A DNA stretch of 64,000 nt, taken from contig NZ_FQVN01000005.1 in assembly GCF_900129375.1 (NCBI RefSeq), positions 62,001-126,000 of the forward strand, read 5' to 3'. This DNA is from Streptoalloteichus hindustanus. GTDB lineage: Bacteria > Actinomycetota > Actinomycetes > Mycobacteriales > Pseudonocardiaceae. Positions 8,636 to 16,854 of this stretch are shown here, one piece after another (the stretch's first letter is position 1; every line of letters begins with the position of its first letter). The position numbers and the translations under genes were made by a program. The notes below the pieces were generated by a model. That model did not search any database. It worked only from the letters and a program-made list of their open reading frames with translations, and was not told the DNA's origin.

Positions 8636-9435
8636 GTGAGCACCGAGATCAGGCCCTTCCGCGTCGACGTCCGCCAGTCCGACCTCGACGACCTGAACGA
8701 CCGCCTGGCGCGGACCCGCTGGGGTGTGCGGTTGCCGGGCGAGGAGTGGAACCGCGGTGTTCCGGTCGACTACCTGCGGGATCTGGCGGAGTACTGGCGG
8801 ACCGGGTACGACTGGCACCGCCACGAGGCGCGGCTCAACGACTTCCCGCAGTACGTCACCGAGATCGACGGGCTGGACGTCCACTTCCCGCACGTCCGAG
8901 CCGGACGCCCTGCCGCTCGTCCTCACCCACGGCTGGCCGAACTCGGCGGTGGAGTTCGTCCGGCTCATCGGGCCGCTGACGGATGTGGGCGGAGTTGATG
9001 CGCCGCCTCGGATACGAGCGCTACGGCGTCCACGGTGGGGACGTCGGGCCTACATCACCCCCGAGGCCGCAAAGGCCGTGCCGGAGCACGTGGTCGGCGC
9101 GCACGTCACCGGTGGGTTGGGTTTCCCCGACCAGGACGAGATTCCCGGACTGTCCCAAGAGGAGCGAGCGGCCTACGCCGAGATCGAGCGGTGGATGGGA
9201 CTCGGCGTGGACCACACTCGCTCCTGCGGGTCGCCCCGCGGACGTTCAGCCACGGCTGGCACGACTCGCCGGTCGGCCTGCTGGCCTGGATGGCGCAGAA
9301 GTTCCAGGAGTTCACGGTCACGGTGGACCTGCCGGAGAAGGCGATCGACCGAGACCTGATCCTCACAACGTGACCCTGTACTGGCTGACCGGGGCGACGG
9401 GCACCTCGTCGTGGTTCATGTACGACAACCCGCGC
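8636..9435 (+). pseudogene. Degraded epoxide hydrolase (EHN family)
   Basis: GTG 8636 opens an intact epoxide-hydrolase N-terminal domain (EIRPFRVDVRQSDLDDLNDR...NDFPQYVTEIDGLDVHF). A frameshift near 8900 moves the continuation (LPLVLTHGWPNSAVEFVRLI) to another frame. The nucleophile region (YERYGVHGGDVG) is in a third frame and has a deletion after it. The segment YITPEAAKAVPEHVVGAHVT...GFP, the part TFSHGWHDSPVGLLAWMAQK and the ending VTLYWLTGATGTSS each need further shifts. The C-terminus is missing. The ancestral enzyme would have been an alpha/beta-hydrolase opening epoxides with an Asp nucleophile. Confidence 0.85.
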
Positions 9436-9550
9436 TTCGCCTGCCCGAAGGGGCAGAAGCTCGTGCCGCGAAAGTCCACTGAGGACGGACGCTTCTTCTT
9501 GCCGCGCAAGCGGAAGGCAGTGCTGGTCCCCGCACCCACCGGCGCGGGGA

Positions 9551-10012
9551 TCAGTTCTGCTGGTCGATGTTCGTGAGGACGTCGACGGCGCGGTCGAGCA
9601 GCTCGCGGAGCAGGGCGGCCTCCTCGGGCGTGTAGGCGGCCACCAGCCGGCGCTCCACGGCCACTGCCGCGGCGTCGGCCCGCTCCAGCAACGCCTGGCC
9701 GGTCGGGGTGAGCCGGGTGACCAGGACCTGCGCGTGGTCGGGCGAGGGGCGCCGCTCCACCAGCTCGCGGGACTCCAGCGTCCTGAGCACGGTGGTCATG
9801 GTCTGGGGCGTCACGGCGCAGAAGCGGGCCAGTTTCGCGCCGGAGATGCCCGGCGCGAGGGAGAGCGCGTACATGGCCGCGTACTGCGGCACGGTCAGCC
9901 CGAAGGGGCGCAGCGCGCGCGTCTTCTCCGCGATGAGCGCCTGTTCGGCCCGCTTGATGGCGTTGCCGGGACGCCAGGCCACGGCGGCGTTGATCTCCTC
10001 CTGGTCGCCCAC
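9551..10012 (-). CDS. MarR family transcriptional regulator
   Basis: The 153-residue protein has the MarR winged helix: LTVPQYAAMYALSLAPGISG, then ARFCAVTPQTMTTVLRTLES and a wing ELVERRPSPDHAQVLVTRLT. MarR proteins are dimeric, usually ligand-released repressors of efflux or detoxification genes. Start GTG 10012 has a GGAGG ribosome site about 10 bases upstream. It is divergent from the MFS exporter gene at 10209, and the spacer contains two identical-architecture palindromes, so it very likely represses that operon and itself. Confidence 0.85.
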   Translation of the reverse strand: MGDQEEINAAVAWRPGNAIKRAEQALIAEKTRALRPFGLTVPQYAAMYALSLAPGISGAKLARFCAVTPQTMTTVLRTLESRELVERRPSPDHAQVLVTRLTPTGQALLERADAAAVAVERRLVAAYTPEEAALLRELLDRAVDVLTNIDQQN

Positions 10013-10034
10013 GGGCCGCCGTCCTCCCTCGTTC

Positions 10035-10050
10035 CGTCAGGGCTCTGATG
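10035..10050. promoter_or_regulatory. Probable MarR operator 1
   Basis: CGTCAG-GGCT-CTGATG is a 6-4-6 inverted repeat with one imperfect base pair. It lies 23 bases upstream of the MarR start and has the same layout as the site at 10114. Confidence 0.5.
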
Positions 10051-10113
10051 TGTCGATGAACACTACCACTCGCGTTTGACGTGAGGTCGGTTCTGTCATC
10101 ATGCTCTGATTCA

Positions 10114-10129
10114 CATCAGGGTCCTGATG
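10114..10129. promoter_or_regulatory. Probable MarR operator 2
   Basis: CATCAG-GGTC-CTGATG is a perfect 6-4-6 inverted repeat. An overlapping inverted repeat CTGAT (10106-10110) with ATCAG (10115-10119) extends it. The site is 79 bases from operator 1 and lies on the exporter side of the divergent spacer. Confidence 0.55.
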
Positions 10130-10134
10130 GTTCG

Positions 10135-10199
10135 CAGAGCTCATTGGCAGAGCTCATTGGCAGAGTTCATTGGCAGAGCTCGTTGGCAGAGTTCGAGAG
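10135..10199 (+). repeat. 13-bp tandem repeat just upstream of the exporter gene
   Basis: The unit CAGAGYTCRTTGG occurs four times head to tail (10135, 10148, 10161, 10174) with single-base variants. A fifth partial copy runs into the GAGAGG ribosome site of the MFS gene. It lies in the 5' leader and could alter leader structure or expression level. Confidence 0.8.
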
Positions 10200-10208
10200 G
10201 ACGAGACC

Positions 10209-11753
10209 ATGGCGGAGGCGCGAGCCCCGTTCCCCTCACCCGGCCGCACGTCGTTGGCCGTCGTCTGCTCGGCGGTCCTGGTCATGCCGGTCACCGCCAC
10301 CGGCGCTGCGGAGGCGATCGCCGCCGTCGGCGCCGACCTGCGGACCGACCTCGCCGCCGCCCAGTGGGTGGTGAACGCCTTCTTCCTGACCTTCGCCGGG
10401 CTCATGGCCACCACCGGGGCGCTCGCGGACCGGGTGGGACGGCGGCGGATGTTCACCGCCGGACTGGTGGTGTCCACGGCCGCGATGGTGCTCGCCGCGC
10501 TCGCCCCCACCATCGACGTGCTCATCCTGGCCAGGGCGCTCGCCGGGGCCGGCTCGGCCGCGGTGGCCACCGGCGGCAGCGCGCTGCTGGCCGCCGTCTT
10601 CCCCGAGGGGCCGGCGCGCGCCAGGGCGTTCGCGATGTACGGCACGTCCCTGGGCATGGGCCTGGCCTTCGGGCCGGTGATCTCCGGCCTGCTGGTCGGC
10701 GCGCTGGGCTGGCGGGGGTTGTTCGGCGCGGTCGCCGTCCTGTCGCTGCCGTCCCTGCTGGGCGCCCGCCGGCTCCCCGAGTCGCGGCTGACCGTCACCC
10801 ACCGGATGGACTGGGGCGGCGCGGTCTGCTTCACCCTGGGCCTGACCGCCTTCGCCCTCGGTGTGGTGGAGGGACCCGCCCTGGGCTGGGCGCACCCCAC
10901 GGTGCTGGTCGGCTTCGCGCTCTGCGTCGTCCTGCTGGCGGTCTTCGTCGTGATCGAGCGCCGCCACCCGGCGCCCATGGTGGACCTGTCGCTGTTCGCC
11001 CAGCCCCGGTTCATGGCGCTGTGCTCGATGCCGTTCGTCCTGGCCTTCGGCTTCGTGGCACTCCTCATCGTGGTGCCGCCCTACCTGATGGCGACCCTCG
11101 GCTACAACGCGCACGAGGCCGGGTTGGCGTTGTTGCTGCTCACCGGCCCCACTCTCGTCCTTCCCCCGATCACCGGGGTGCTGGCCCGACGGCTGTCCCA
11201 GCGCGGGCTGCTGGTGGTCAGCCTCCTCCTCGTCGCGGCCGGCACCGCCCTGCTGGCGTTGGTGCCCGGCGGCGTCGGACCGGTGGGGCTGGCCGGGCCG
11301 CTGCTGCTCGTCGGCTCCGGGTTCGGCGTCTCGCTGGCCGTCCTGGACGGCGCGGCGGTCTCGTCGGTCGACCCGTCGCGGGCCGGGATGGCCGCCGGCC
11401 TGTTCAACACCGTGCGGGTCGCCGGAGAGGTGGTGGCCATCGCGGTGCTCGGCGCCCTGCTCGCCGCCCTGACCCAGTCCGACCTGGCGAGCCGGTACGG
11501 CGACGCGGCGGCCACCGCCGCCACCTCCCGGCTGCTCCAGGGCGACCTGCCGGGCGCGACGCCCGCCGGCGCCGACCCGGTGGCCTTCGCCTCCGCCGCC
11601 ACCACCGCCTACACCGGCGCGCTGCACGTCGCGCTCTGGGTCCTGGCCGCCCTGTCCGTGCTCGGCGCGGTCCTCGTCGGCCGGCTCATGATCGAACGCC
11701 GCGCAAACACCGGTCCCGATACGGTCCCGCACCAGCGGGCGCACACCGCCTGA
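10209..11753 (+). CDS. MFS multidrug exporter, DHA2 (14-helix) type
   Basis: This 514-residue membrane protein has about 14 hydrophobic helices. The DHA2-type motif A after helix 2 is GALADRVGRRRMF, the segment AGAGSAAVATGGSALLAAVF lies in helix 4, and GMGLAFGPVISGLLVGALGW is the antiporter motif C region. It would export drugs or metabolites using the proton gradient. ATG 10209 with GAGAGG upstream is the start; the tandem 13-mers lie directly before it. The next gene begins at or just after its stop, so the two are one transcript, probably repressed by the divergent MarR protein. Confidence 0.88.
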   Translation: MAEARAPFPSPGRTSLAVVCSAVLVMPVTATGAAEAIAAVGADLRTDLAAAQWVVNAFFLTFAGLMATTGALADRVGRRRMFTAGLVVSTAAMVLAALAPTIDVLILARALAGAGSAAVATGGSALLAAVFPEGPARARAFAMYGTSLGMGLAFGPVISGLLVGALGWRGLFGAVAVLSLPSLLGARRLPESRLTVTHRMDWGGAVCFTLGLTAFALGVVEGPALGWAHPTVLVGFALCVVLLAVFVVIERRHPAPMVDLSLFAQPRFMALCSMPFVLAFGFVALLIVVPPYLMATLGYNAHEAGLALLLLTGPTLVLPPITGVLARRLSQRGLLVVSLLLVAAGTALLALVPGGVGPVGLAGPLLLVGSGFGVSLAVLDGAAVSSVDPSRAGMAAGLFNTVRVAGEVVAIAVLGALLAALTQSDLASRYGDAAATAATSRLLQGDLPGATPAGADPVAFASAATTAYTGALHVALWVLAALSVLGAVLVGRLMIERRANTGPDTVPHQRAHTA

Positions 11754-11773
11754 TGATCGAAAGGAACAACACG

Positions 11774-12601
11774 ATGCCCTCCGTTGAGGTCCCCGTCACC
11801 GGCGGCACCAGCACGGTCAACTACCTCGTCACCGGCAGCGGCCCCGGGCTGGTGCTCGTGCACGGCACCGGCGCCAACGCGGAGAGCAACTGGGCTCCCC
11901 TCGTCGAGGCCGTCTCCGACCGGTTCACGGTCGTCGCGCCGGACCTGTCCGGCTCCGGGGCCACCACCGACCCCGGCGGGCCGATCCTGGTGCCCGACCT
12001 GGTCGCCCAGGTCCTCGGCGCCGCCGACCACGCCGGGCTGGCCGACTTCCACCTCGTCGGCCACTCGCTCGGCGCCGTGGTGGCCACGGCCCTGGCCGGC
12101 GCCCGGCCGGAGCGGGTGCGCTCCCTGGTCGCCCACGCGGGCTGGGTCAGAACCGACCCGTGGATGGCCCATCAGTTCGACCTGTGGGCGCGCATGGCCC
12201 GCGTCGACCACGAGTTGGTCTCCCGGATGCTCCAGGTGACCGCGATGGGCGACGACACCCTGCGGAGCCGCAGTCACGCCGACTTCGCCGAGGCCACCGC
12301 CGGGTTCACCGCGATGCTGGGCGCGTCGAAGAGCGGGTTCATCCGGCAGTCGGAGGCCGACGTCGAGGTGGACATCACCGCGTCGCTGCCGAACATCACC
12401 GCGCCGACCCTGGTCTTCTCCAGCGAGGGCGACCGGATCGCCCCGCCGCACCAGCAGCGGGAGCTGGCCCGCCTGATCCCGAACGCCGAGCTGGTGGTGG
12501 TCCCCGGCGGCCACGGCCTGCCGTTCGAGAACCCCGACCTCTTCGTCGCCACCGTCGTCGAGTACCTGGACCGGCAGACCGCGTTCACCCCGGCCCCCTG
12601 A
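11774..12601 (+). CDS. Alpha/beta hydrolase
   Basis: This 275-residue hydrolase has the oxyanion-hole segment LVLVHGTGAN, the nucleophile elbow VGHSLGA (Ser98), an acid in VFSSEGDRI and the catalytic His in PGGHGLPF. The substrate is unknown. It follows the MFS exporter; ATG 11753 overlaps the exporter stop (TGATG) in the same frame, but ATG 11774 has an AAAGGA ribosome site and is preferred. Pairing an exporter and a hydrolase behind one MarR-type control region suggests a detoxification unit that exports or cleaves the same class of compound (inference). Confidence 0.82.
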   Translation: MPSVEVPVTGGTSTVNYLVTGSGPGLVLVHGTGANAESNWAPLVEAVSDRFTVVAPDLSGSGATTDPGGPILVPDLVAQVLGAADHAGLADFHLVGHSLGAVVATALAGARPERVRSLVAHAGWVRTDPWMAHQFDLWARMARVDHELVSRMLQVTAMGDDTLRSRSHADFAEATAGFTAMLGASKSGFIRQSEADVEVDITASLPNITAPTLVFSSEGDRIAPPHQQRELARLIPNAELVVVPGGHGLPFENPDLFVATVVEYLDRQTAFTPAP

Positions 12602-12614
12602 CCACCCCTCAGAC

Positions 12615-12647
12615 GGCGCCCCGCCACTGGCGGCCTGGTGGGGCGCC
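12615..12647. terminator. Hairpin between convergent hydrolase and IclR genes
   Basis: GGCGCCCCGCCA (12615-12626) pairs with TGGTGGGGCGCC (12636-12647) with one mismatch. There is no clear T run. A GTGGACTGTCCAC palindrome follows at 12664-12676. Confidence 0.5.
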
Positions 12648-12722
12648 GCCCTGTCTGTCGCGAGTGGACTGTCCACATCGGACCAGAAGTGCGGCGGCGC
12701 CGGGGAGGTCGAGCGGACGGGC

Positions 12723-13487
12723 TCATCCCCGGCCGAGAGCGGCGGGCCTGAGCTCGCGGAGGATCTTCGTGGCCTCCTGCGCGCTCCGGCGGACGGCGGC
12801 GCCGAGCTGGTGCTGGCGACGCCGGAACTGGTCGGTGGCCACGGCGACGGAGACGGCGGCCACCACTCGGCCGTCGGGGGCGTGTACGGGGGTGGCCAGG
12901 CAGGCCATGCCGGGCGTCACCTCCTCCACCTCGGTGGCCAGTCCCGCGTGGCGGACCTGGCGGAGCTGACGCTCCAGCTCCGACGTCGAGGTGATGGTGT
13001 TCGGGGTGAGCCGCCGCATTCCGGCGTCGGCCAGGTAGCGCCGCCGGGCCGCGGCCGACAGGGAGGACAGCAGGACCTTGCCGTGCGCCGTGGCGTGCGC
13101 GAACCGCTCGCTGCCCAGGCTGATCCCCCACGAGTCGCCCTGGTCTCGGGGCGCGGTCATGTCCACGACCACGATGTCGCCGTCGCGGAAGATCGAGTAG
13201 CAGGCGGTGGCGCCGGCCGCCCGCCGGAGGTGGCCGAGCAGACCGCGCAGGTCGTCGGTGACGCTCATCTGCCGCGAGAAGGCGCGGTTCAGCCCGGACA
13301 CCTGGTGGCCCAGCACGTAGCCGGCGGAGGTGCGGGCCAGGTAGCCGCGCCCGGTCAGCACGGCGATCAGGTTGTACACAGTGGACAGTCCACAGCCGAC
13401 CGCGCGGGCCAGGGCCTTGGCCGAGATCGGCTCGTCGGCCGCCGCCACCGCCTCCAGCACGTCCATCGCCCGGTCCACGGTCCGCAC
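12723..13487 (-). CDS. IclR family transcriptional regulator
   Basis: The 254-residue protein has an N-terminal winged helix (DEPISAKALARAVGCGLSTVYNLIAVL) and a C-terminal effector domain with the typical segment ATAHGKVLLSSLS and a closing VSVAVATDQFRRR. IclR proteins bind small organic acids or aromatic catabolites. GTG 13487 is chosen because GAGGAG is spaced 8 bases from it, whereas the in-frame GTG 13496 directly abuts the ribosome site. The likely target is not evident; the small monooxygenase gene lies upstream on the same strand. Confidence 0.85.
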   Translation of the reverse strand: MRTVDRAMDVLEAVAAADEPISAKALARAVGCGLSTVYNLIAVLTGRGYLARTSAGYVLGHQVSGLNRAFSRQMSVTDDLRGLLGHLRRAAGATACYSIFRDGDIVVVDMTAPRDQGDSWGISLGSERFAHATAHGKVLLSSLSAAARRRYLADAGMRRLTPNTITSTSELERQLRQVRHAGLATEVEEVTPGMACLATPVHAPDGRVVAAVSVAVATDQFRRRQHQLGAAVRRSAQEATKILRELRPAALGRG

Positions 13488-13667
13488 CGCGCCCACCTCC
13501 TCGGCACCATCGTCGCCGCCGCGCGGGCGGCTCCCACCAGCGACCCCGGGACGCTGTGGCGCGCGTCACCGGTGCGTCGAGGCGGTGGGGCCGCCCGCGC
13601 GGGCGCGGGGAGAGGGGACGCGCTCAGCTCGTGCCGGCGGCCCGGCGCGGCGCGCGGTCCCGGCGGC

Positions 13668-13997
13668 TCACGCCTCGACCGGGGTCAGCTCCGCCATCTC
13701 GCTCCAGCCGTCGCCCGGGATCTCGACGTTGATGATGTCCGGCCTGGTCGCGATCACCTCGGGCATCCACGCCATGGCGGTCCGGAAGTGCTCCGAGTTC
13801 ACGTGCTCCTCGCCGGCGGCCGGGGAGGCGAAGCCCTCCAGCAGCACGAACTGGTTCGGCGTCTCGGCGCTGCGCGACCACTCGAAGAAGACGTTGCCCG
13901 GCTCGTTCCGCGTGGCGAGGGTGAACTCCTCGACCAGCGAGAGCCACTCCTCGGCCCGCTCCGGGCGGACGGTGAACCTGACGGCGATGAAGATCAC
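13668..13997 (-). CDS. Antibiotic-biosynthesis-type (ABM) small monooxygenase
   Basis: The 109-residue protein fits the dimeric ferredoxin-like ABM/YgiN fold: IFIAVRFTVRPERAEEWLSL, then EPGNVFFEWSRSAETPNQFV and HVNSEHFRTAM. Such cofactor-free enzymes oxidise quinol or polyketide substrates, while others are of unknown function. The start is GTG 13997 with an AAGGGA site about 10 bases upstream. It lies downstream of the ars operon and upstream of the IclR gene on the same strand. Confidence 0.78.
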   Translation of the reverse strand: MIFIAVRFTVRPERAEEWLSLVEEFTLATRNEPGNVFFEWSRSAETPNQFVLLEGFASPAAGEEHVNSEHFRTAMAWMPEVIATRPDIINVEIPGDGWSEMAELTPVEA

Positions 13998-14133
13998 GGG
14001 CTGGTTCCCTTCGGTGCGTTGACGGTCTGGTCGCGGCCATCGTGACGGCGTCCCCCGCCTCGGCCGCCAGTCGTCCGCCGCCGGATTCCAGCCATCCTGG
14101 AAAACCCGTCGATCCGGCCGGTCCCGCCTGGCG

Positions 14134-14823
14134 TCAGGTCGCCGGGACCAGCTCGGCCAGGAGCGCGCGGACCCGCCGGTCGATCTCGTCGCGGATCGGC
14201 CGGACCTCCTCGACGGAGCGGCCCGCCGGATCGGGCACCTGCCAGTCGAGGTAGCGCTTGCCGGGGAACACCGGGCACGCGTCCCCGCAGCCCATGGTGA
14301 TCACGACGGTGGCGGCGCGCACCGCCTCGGTCGTCAACGGCTTGGGGAACGCGGCGGACAGGTCGATGCCGACCTCGGCCATCGCCTCGACGACCGCCGG
14401 GTTGACGGTGTCGGCGGGGGTGGAACCGGCGGAGCGCACGGTGACGCGCCCCCGGGCGTGGTGCTGGAGCAACGCGGCCGCCATCTGGGACCGCCCCGCG
14501 TTGTGCACGCACACGAACAGGACTTCCGGTGTCTGGTCCATACGAGCTCCCGAGTTCGCGGTGAGGGACTCCAGGCGTTGCCGGGCGGCGCGGGCGGCGA
14601 GCACCGGCAGGTGCGTGTGGACGCGTGCGGAGGCGACGAGCTCGTCGTAGCTGGCCCGCACGTGGGCGCGCACGGTCTCCGGCGGGACGGCGTCGGCGAA
14701 GCGGCGGGTCAGTTCCGTGGCGGCGTGGTCGAGCAGCCGGTCGACATCGGCGGTGACGCCGACACCGGCGTTGGCGCCGAAGCCGCGCGCCGGGGACGGC
14801 TCGTCAGGGGGCAGGTGGGACAT
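14134..14823 (-). CDS. arsC: Arsenate reductase ArsC (LMW-phosphatase fold) with N-terminal helical domain
   Basis: Residues ~98-229 form a low-molecular-weight phosphatase-like arsenate reductase. It has the P-loop C-X5-R motif (FVCVHNAGRSQMA), the segment TMGCGDACPVFPG and a closing DPAGRSVEEVRPIRDEI. The first ~95 residues are a separate helical domain (about ADVDRLLDHAATELTRRFAD onward) resembling the three-helix bundle found fused to actinobacterial ArsC proteins. The enzyme reduces arsenate to arsenite, with electrons probably from mycothiol/mycoredoxin in this lineage (family knowledge). Its ATG overlaps the end of acr3 by 20 bases, so the two are translationally linked. Confidence 0.9.
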   Translation of the reverse strand: MSHLPPDEPSPARGFGANAGVGVTADVDRLLDHAATELTRRFADAVPPETVRAHVRASYDELVASARVHTHLPVLAARAARQRLESLTANSGARMDQTPEVLFVCVHNAGRSQMAAALLQHHARGRVTVRSAGSTPADTVNPAVVEAMAEVGIDLSAAFPKPLTTEAVRAATVVITMGCGDACPVFPGKRYLDWQVPDPAGRSVEEVRPIRDEIDRRVRALLAELVPAT

Positions 14824-15886
14824 CGGCGTCCTCTCCGCGGGCGGGGAACCAGGGGCGGGCGGCCAGTGCCGCGTGGACCAGGGCGACCAGGACCGGGACC
14901 TCGACCAGCGGGCCGACCACCCCGGCCATCGCCTCGCCGCTGGTCGCGCCGAACGTCGCTACCGTGACCGCGATCGCGAGCTCGAAGTTGTTGCCGGCGG
15001 CGGTGAAGGCCAACGTGGTGGTGCGGGAGTAGCCGAGCCCGAGCCACCGGCCGACGGCGAACGAGCCCGCCCACATCACCGCGAAGTAGACCAGCAGGGG
15101 CAGGGCGATCCGCGCGACGTCCAGCGGCCGGTCGGTGATCTCGCGGCCCTGGAGGGCGAACAGGAGCACGACGGTGAACAGCAGCCCGCGCGGCGCCCAC
15201 GGGCCGAGGCGGGGGAGCAGGCGCGACTCGTACCAGTCCCGGCCCCGCGCGCGTTCGCCGAGCCGGCGGGTGAGGTAGCCGGCCACCAGCGGGACCCCGA
15301 GGAAGACCAGCACCGACCGGGCGATCTCCCACGCGGAGACGTCGAGCTCGGCGCTCGGCAGCCCGAGCCAGCCGGGTAGCACCGACAGGGAGAACCAGCC
15401 CAGGCCGGCGAACGCCAGGACCTGGAAGACCGAGTTCACGGCGACCAGCACGGCCGCCGCCTCGCGGTCCCCGAACGCCAGGTCGTTCCAGATGACCACC
15501 ATGGCGATGCAGCGGGCGAGGCCGACCACGACCAGTCCCGTCCGGTACGCCGGCAGGTCGGGCAGGAACAGCCAGGCGAGGGCGAACATCACCGCCGGGC
15601 CGACCAGCCAGTTCAGCGCGAGCGACGCCACCATCAGCCGGCGGTCCCCGGTGACGCCACCGAGCTGGTCGTAGCGCACCTTCGCCAGGACCGGGTACAT
15701 CATCACCAGCAGGCCGACCGCGATCGGCAGGGAGATCCCGCCGATCTCGACCGCGCCGAGCAGGCCGCCCAGCCCGGGCACCCACCGGCCGGCCAGCAGC
15801 CCCACCGCCATCGCCGCGCCGATCGACACCGGCAGCCAACGGTCCGTTGTGGACAGTCGCGGCGCCGGGGCTCCGGTGGTGGTCAC
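14804..15886 (-). CDS. acr3: Arsenite efflux permease Acr3
   Basis: The 360-residue protein has about ten hydrophobic helices. It carries the ACR3 signature VVVGLARCIAMVVIWNDLAF, whose cysteine in helix 4 is essential in the family, and the later helix segment FTAAGNNFELAIAV. It exports arsenite, the product of ArsC. GTG 15886 overlaps the ArsR stop (GTGA). The order arsR-acr3-arsC with overlaps marks one operon. Confidence 0.93.
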   Translation of the reverse strand: MTTTGAPAPRLSTTDRWLPVSIGAAMAVGLLAGRWVPGLGGLLGAVEIGGISLPIAVGLLVMMYPVLAKVRYDQLGGVTGDRRLMVASLALNWLVGPAVMFALAWLFLPDLPAYRTGLVVVGLARCIAMVVIWNDLAFGDREAAAVLVAVNSVFQVLAFAGLGWFSLSVLPGWLGLPSAELDVSAWEIARSVLVFLGVPLVAGYLTRRLGERARGRDWYESRLLPRLGPWAPRGLLFTVVLLFALQGREITDRPLDVARIALPLLVYFAVMWAGSFAVGRWLGLGYSRTTTLAFTAAGNNFELAIAVTVATFGATSGEAMAGVVGPLVEVPVLVALVHAALAARPWFPARGEDADVPPAP

Positions 15887-16245
15887 GCCGGCACGGGGGC
15901 GAGCTCCCCCGGCGTCAGCGCGGAGGCCAGCCGGGCCAGCGGCTCCGGCGAAACGCGGTAGTAGACCCAGGTGCCGCGCCGCTCGGCGGTCACCAGCCCG
16001 GTGTCCCGGAGCACCTTCAGGTGGTGGGAGATGGTCGGCTGGCTCAGCTCGAACGCCCCGACCAGCTCGCACACGCACGCCTCGCCGTCGACGTGCGAGG
16101 CGATCAACGACAGCAGGCGCAGCCGCACCGGGTCCGCGACCGCCTTGAACATCCGGGCCAGCGCCTCGGACTGCTCGGCCGACAACGGCTCCCGCAGCAC
16201 CGGGGAGCAGCAGAGCTCCTCGGCGCTCCCGCTCTGATTCGACAT
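15883..16245 (-). CDS. arsR: Arsenic-responsive repressor ArsR
   Basis: The 120-residue winged-helix protein has the recognition helix region AFELSQPTISHHLKVLRDTG and the metal-sensing motif GEACVCELV (paired cysteines as in classical ArsR). A further vicinal CC pair lies near the N-terminus (ELCCSPV). Arsenite binding releases it from DNA. ATG 16245 starts the operon. An inverted repeat at 16297-16312 in the spacer towards arsI is a likely operator for both directions. Confidence 0.92.
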   Translation of the reverse strand: MSNQSGSAEELCCSPVLREPLSAEQSEALARMFKAVADPVRLRLLSLIASHVDGEACVCELVGAFELSQPTISHHLKVLRDTGLVTAERRGTWVYYRVSPEPLARLASALTPGELAPVPA

Positions 16246-16296
16246 GCGTCTATGTTGACAGCCATCGATGTGGAACGGCAAGCTCTGGGGCGCTCC

Positions 16297-16312
16297 ATTG
16301 ATGAACATCGAT
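16297..16312. promoter_or_regulatory. Candidate ArsR operator
   Basis: ATTGATG-AA-CATCGAT is an inverted repeat with one mismatch, in the 81-base spacer between divergent arsR and arsI. A related CATCGATG lies at 16263-16270. The arrangement fits ArsR control of both transcripts. Confidence 0.5.
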
Positions 16313-16326
16313 ACATGGAGGTTGTG

Positions 16327-16770
16327 ATGTCCCGAGTGCAGCTCGCCCTGCGGGTGGGCGACCTGGACGGATCGGTGGCCTTCTACACCCGGCTGTTGGG
16401 GGTGGAGCCGGCCAAGCGTCGTCCCGGTTACGCCAACTTCGCCGTCGCCGAGCCCCCGCTCAAGCTCGTGCTGCTCGAAGGCGAGCCGGGGCAGGACACC
16501 GCGCTGGACCACCTCGGCGTCGAGGTCGACAGCACCGAGGAGGTCGCCGCCGCCACCGAGCGGCTGGCCGCCGCGGGGCTGTTCACCGAGATCGAGAACG
16601 ACACCACCTGCTGTTACGCGCTCCAGGACAAGGTGTGGGCGCACGGCCCGGGCCGGGAGCCGTGGGAGGTGTACGTCGTCAAGGGCGATGCGACCACGTT
16701 CGCCGACGACGCCCACCCGGCTTCCAACTTCGCCGCTGAGGCGGCGCAGCCGGCGGGCTGCTGTTCCTGA
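16327..16770 (+). CDS. arsI: ArsI/CadI family vicinal-oxygen-chelate metalloprotein
   Basis: The 147-residue protein has the glyoxalase-like VOC fold with metal-ligand segments LDHLGVEV (His62) and REPWEVYVV (Glu114). It also has the vicinal cysteines Cys95-Cys96 (NDTTCCYALQDKVW), which bind trivalent arsenicals in ArsI C-As lyases. Characterised relatives cleave the carbon-arsenic bond of trivalent methyl or aromatic arsenicals; CadI relatives are cadmium-induced. ATG 16327 follows GGAGG by five bases. Its place opposite arsR supports an arsenic role. Confidence 0.88.
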   Translation: MSRVQLALRVGDLDGSVAFYTRLLGVEPAKRRPGYANFAVAEPPLKLVLLEGEPGQDTALDHLGVEVDSTEEVAAATERLAAAGLFTEIENDTTCCYALQDKVWAHGPGREPWEVYVVKGDATTFADDAHPASNFAAEAAQPAGCCS

Positions 16771-16854
16771 GCTCTGCTGTTTCTGGCCCTGTTGTCCTCG
16801 GGCGCCGCCGGACCGTCAGCGCGTCGGTGGCGCCCGGTAGGGCAGGATCGGGGC

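Noticed and set aside
10135-10199. CRISPR array or transposon end
   Set aside because: 13-base units without spacers, no inverted termini and no transposase nearby.
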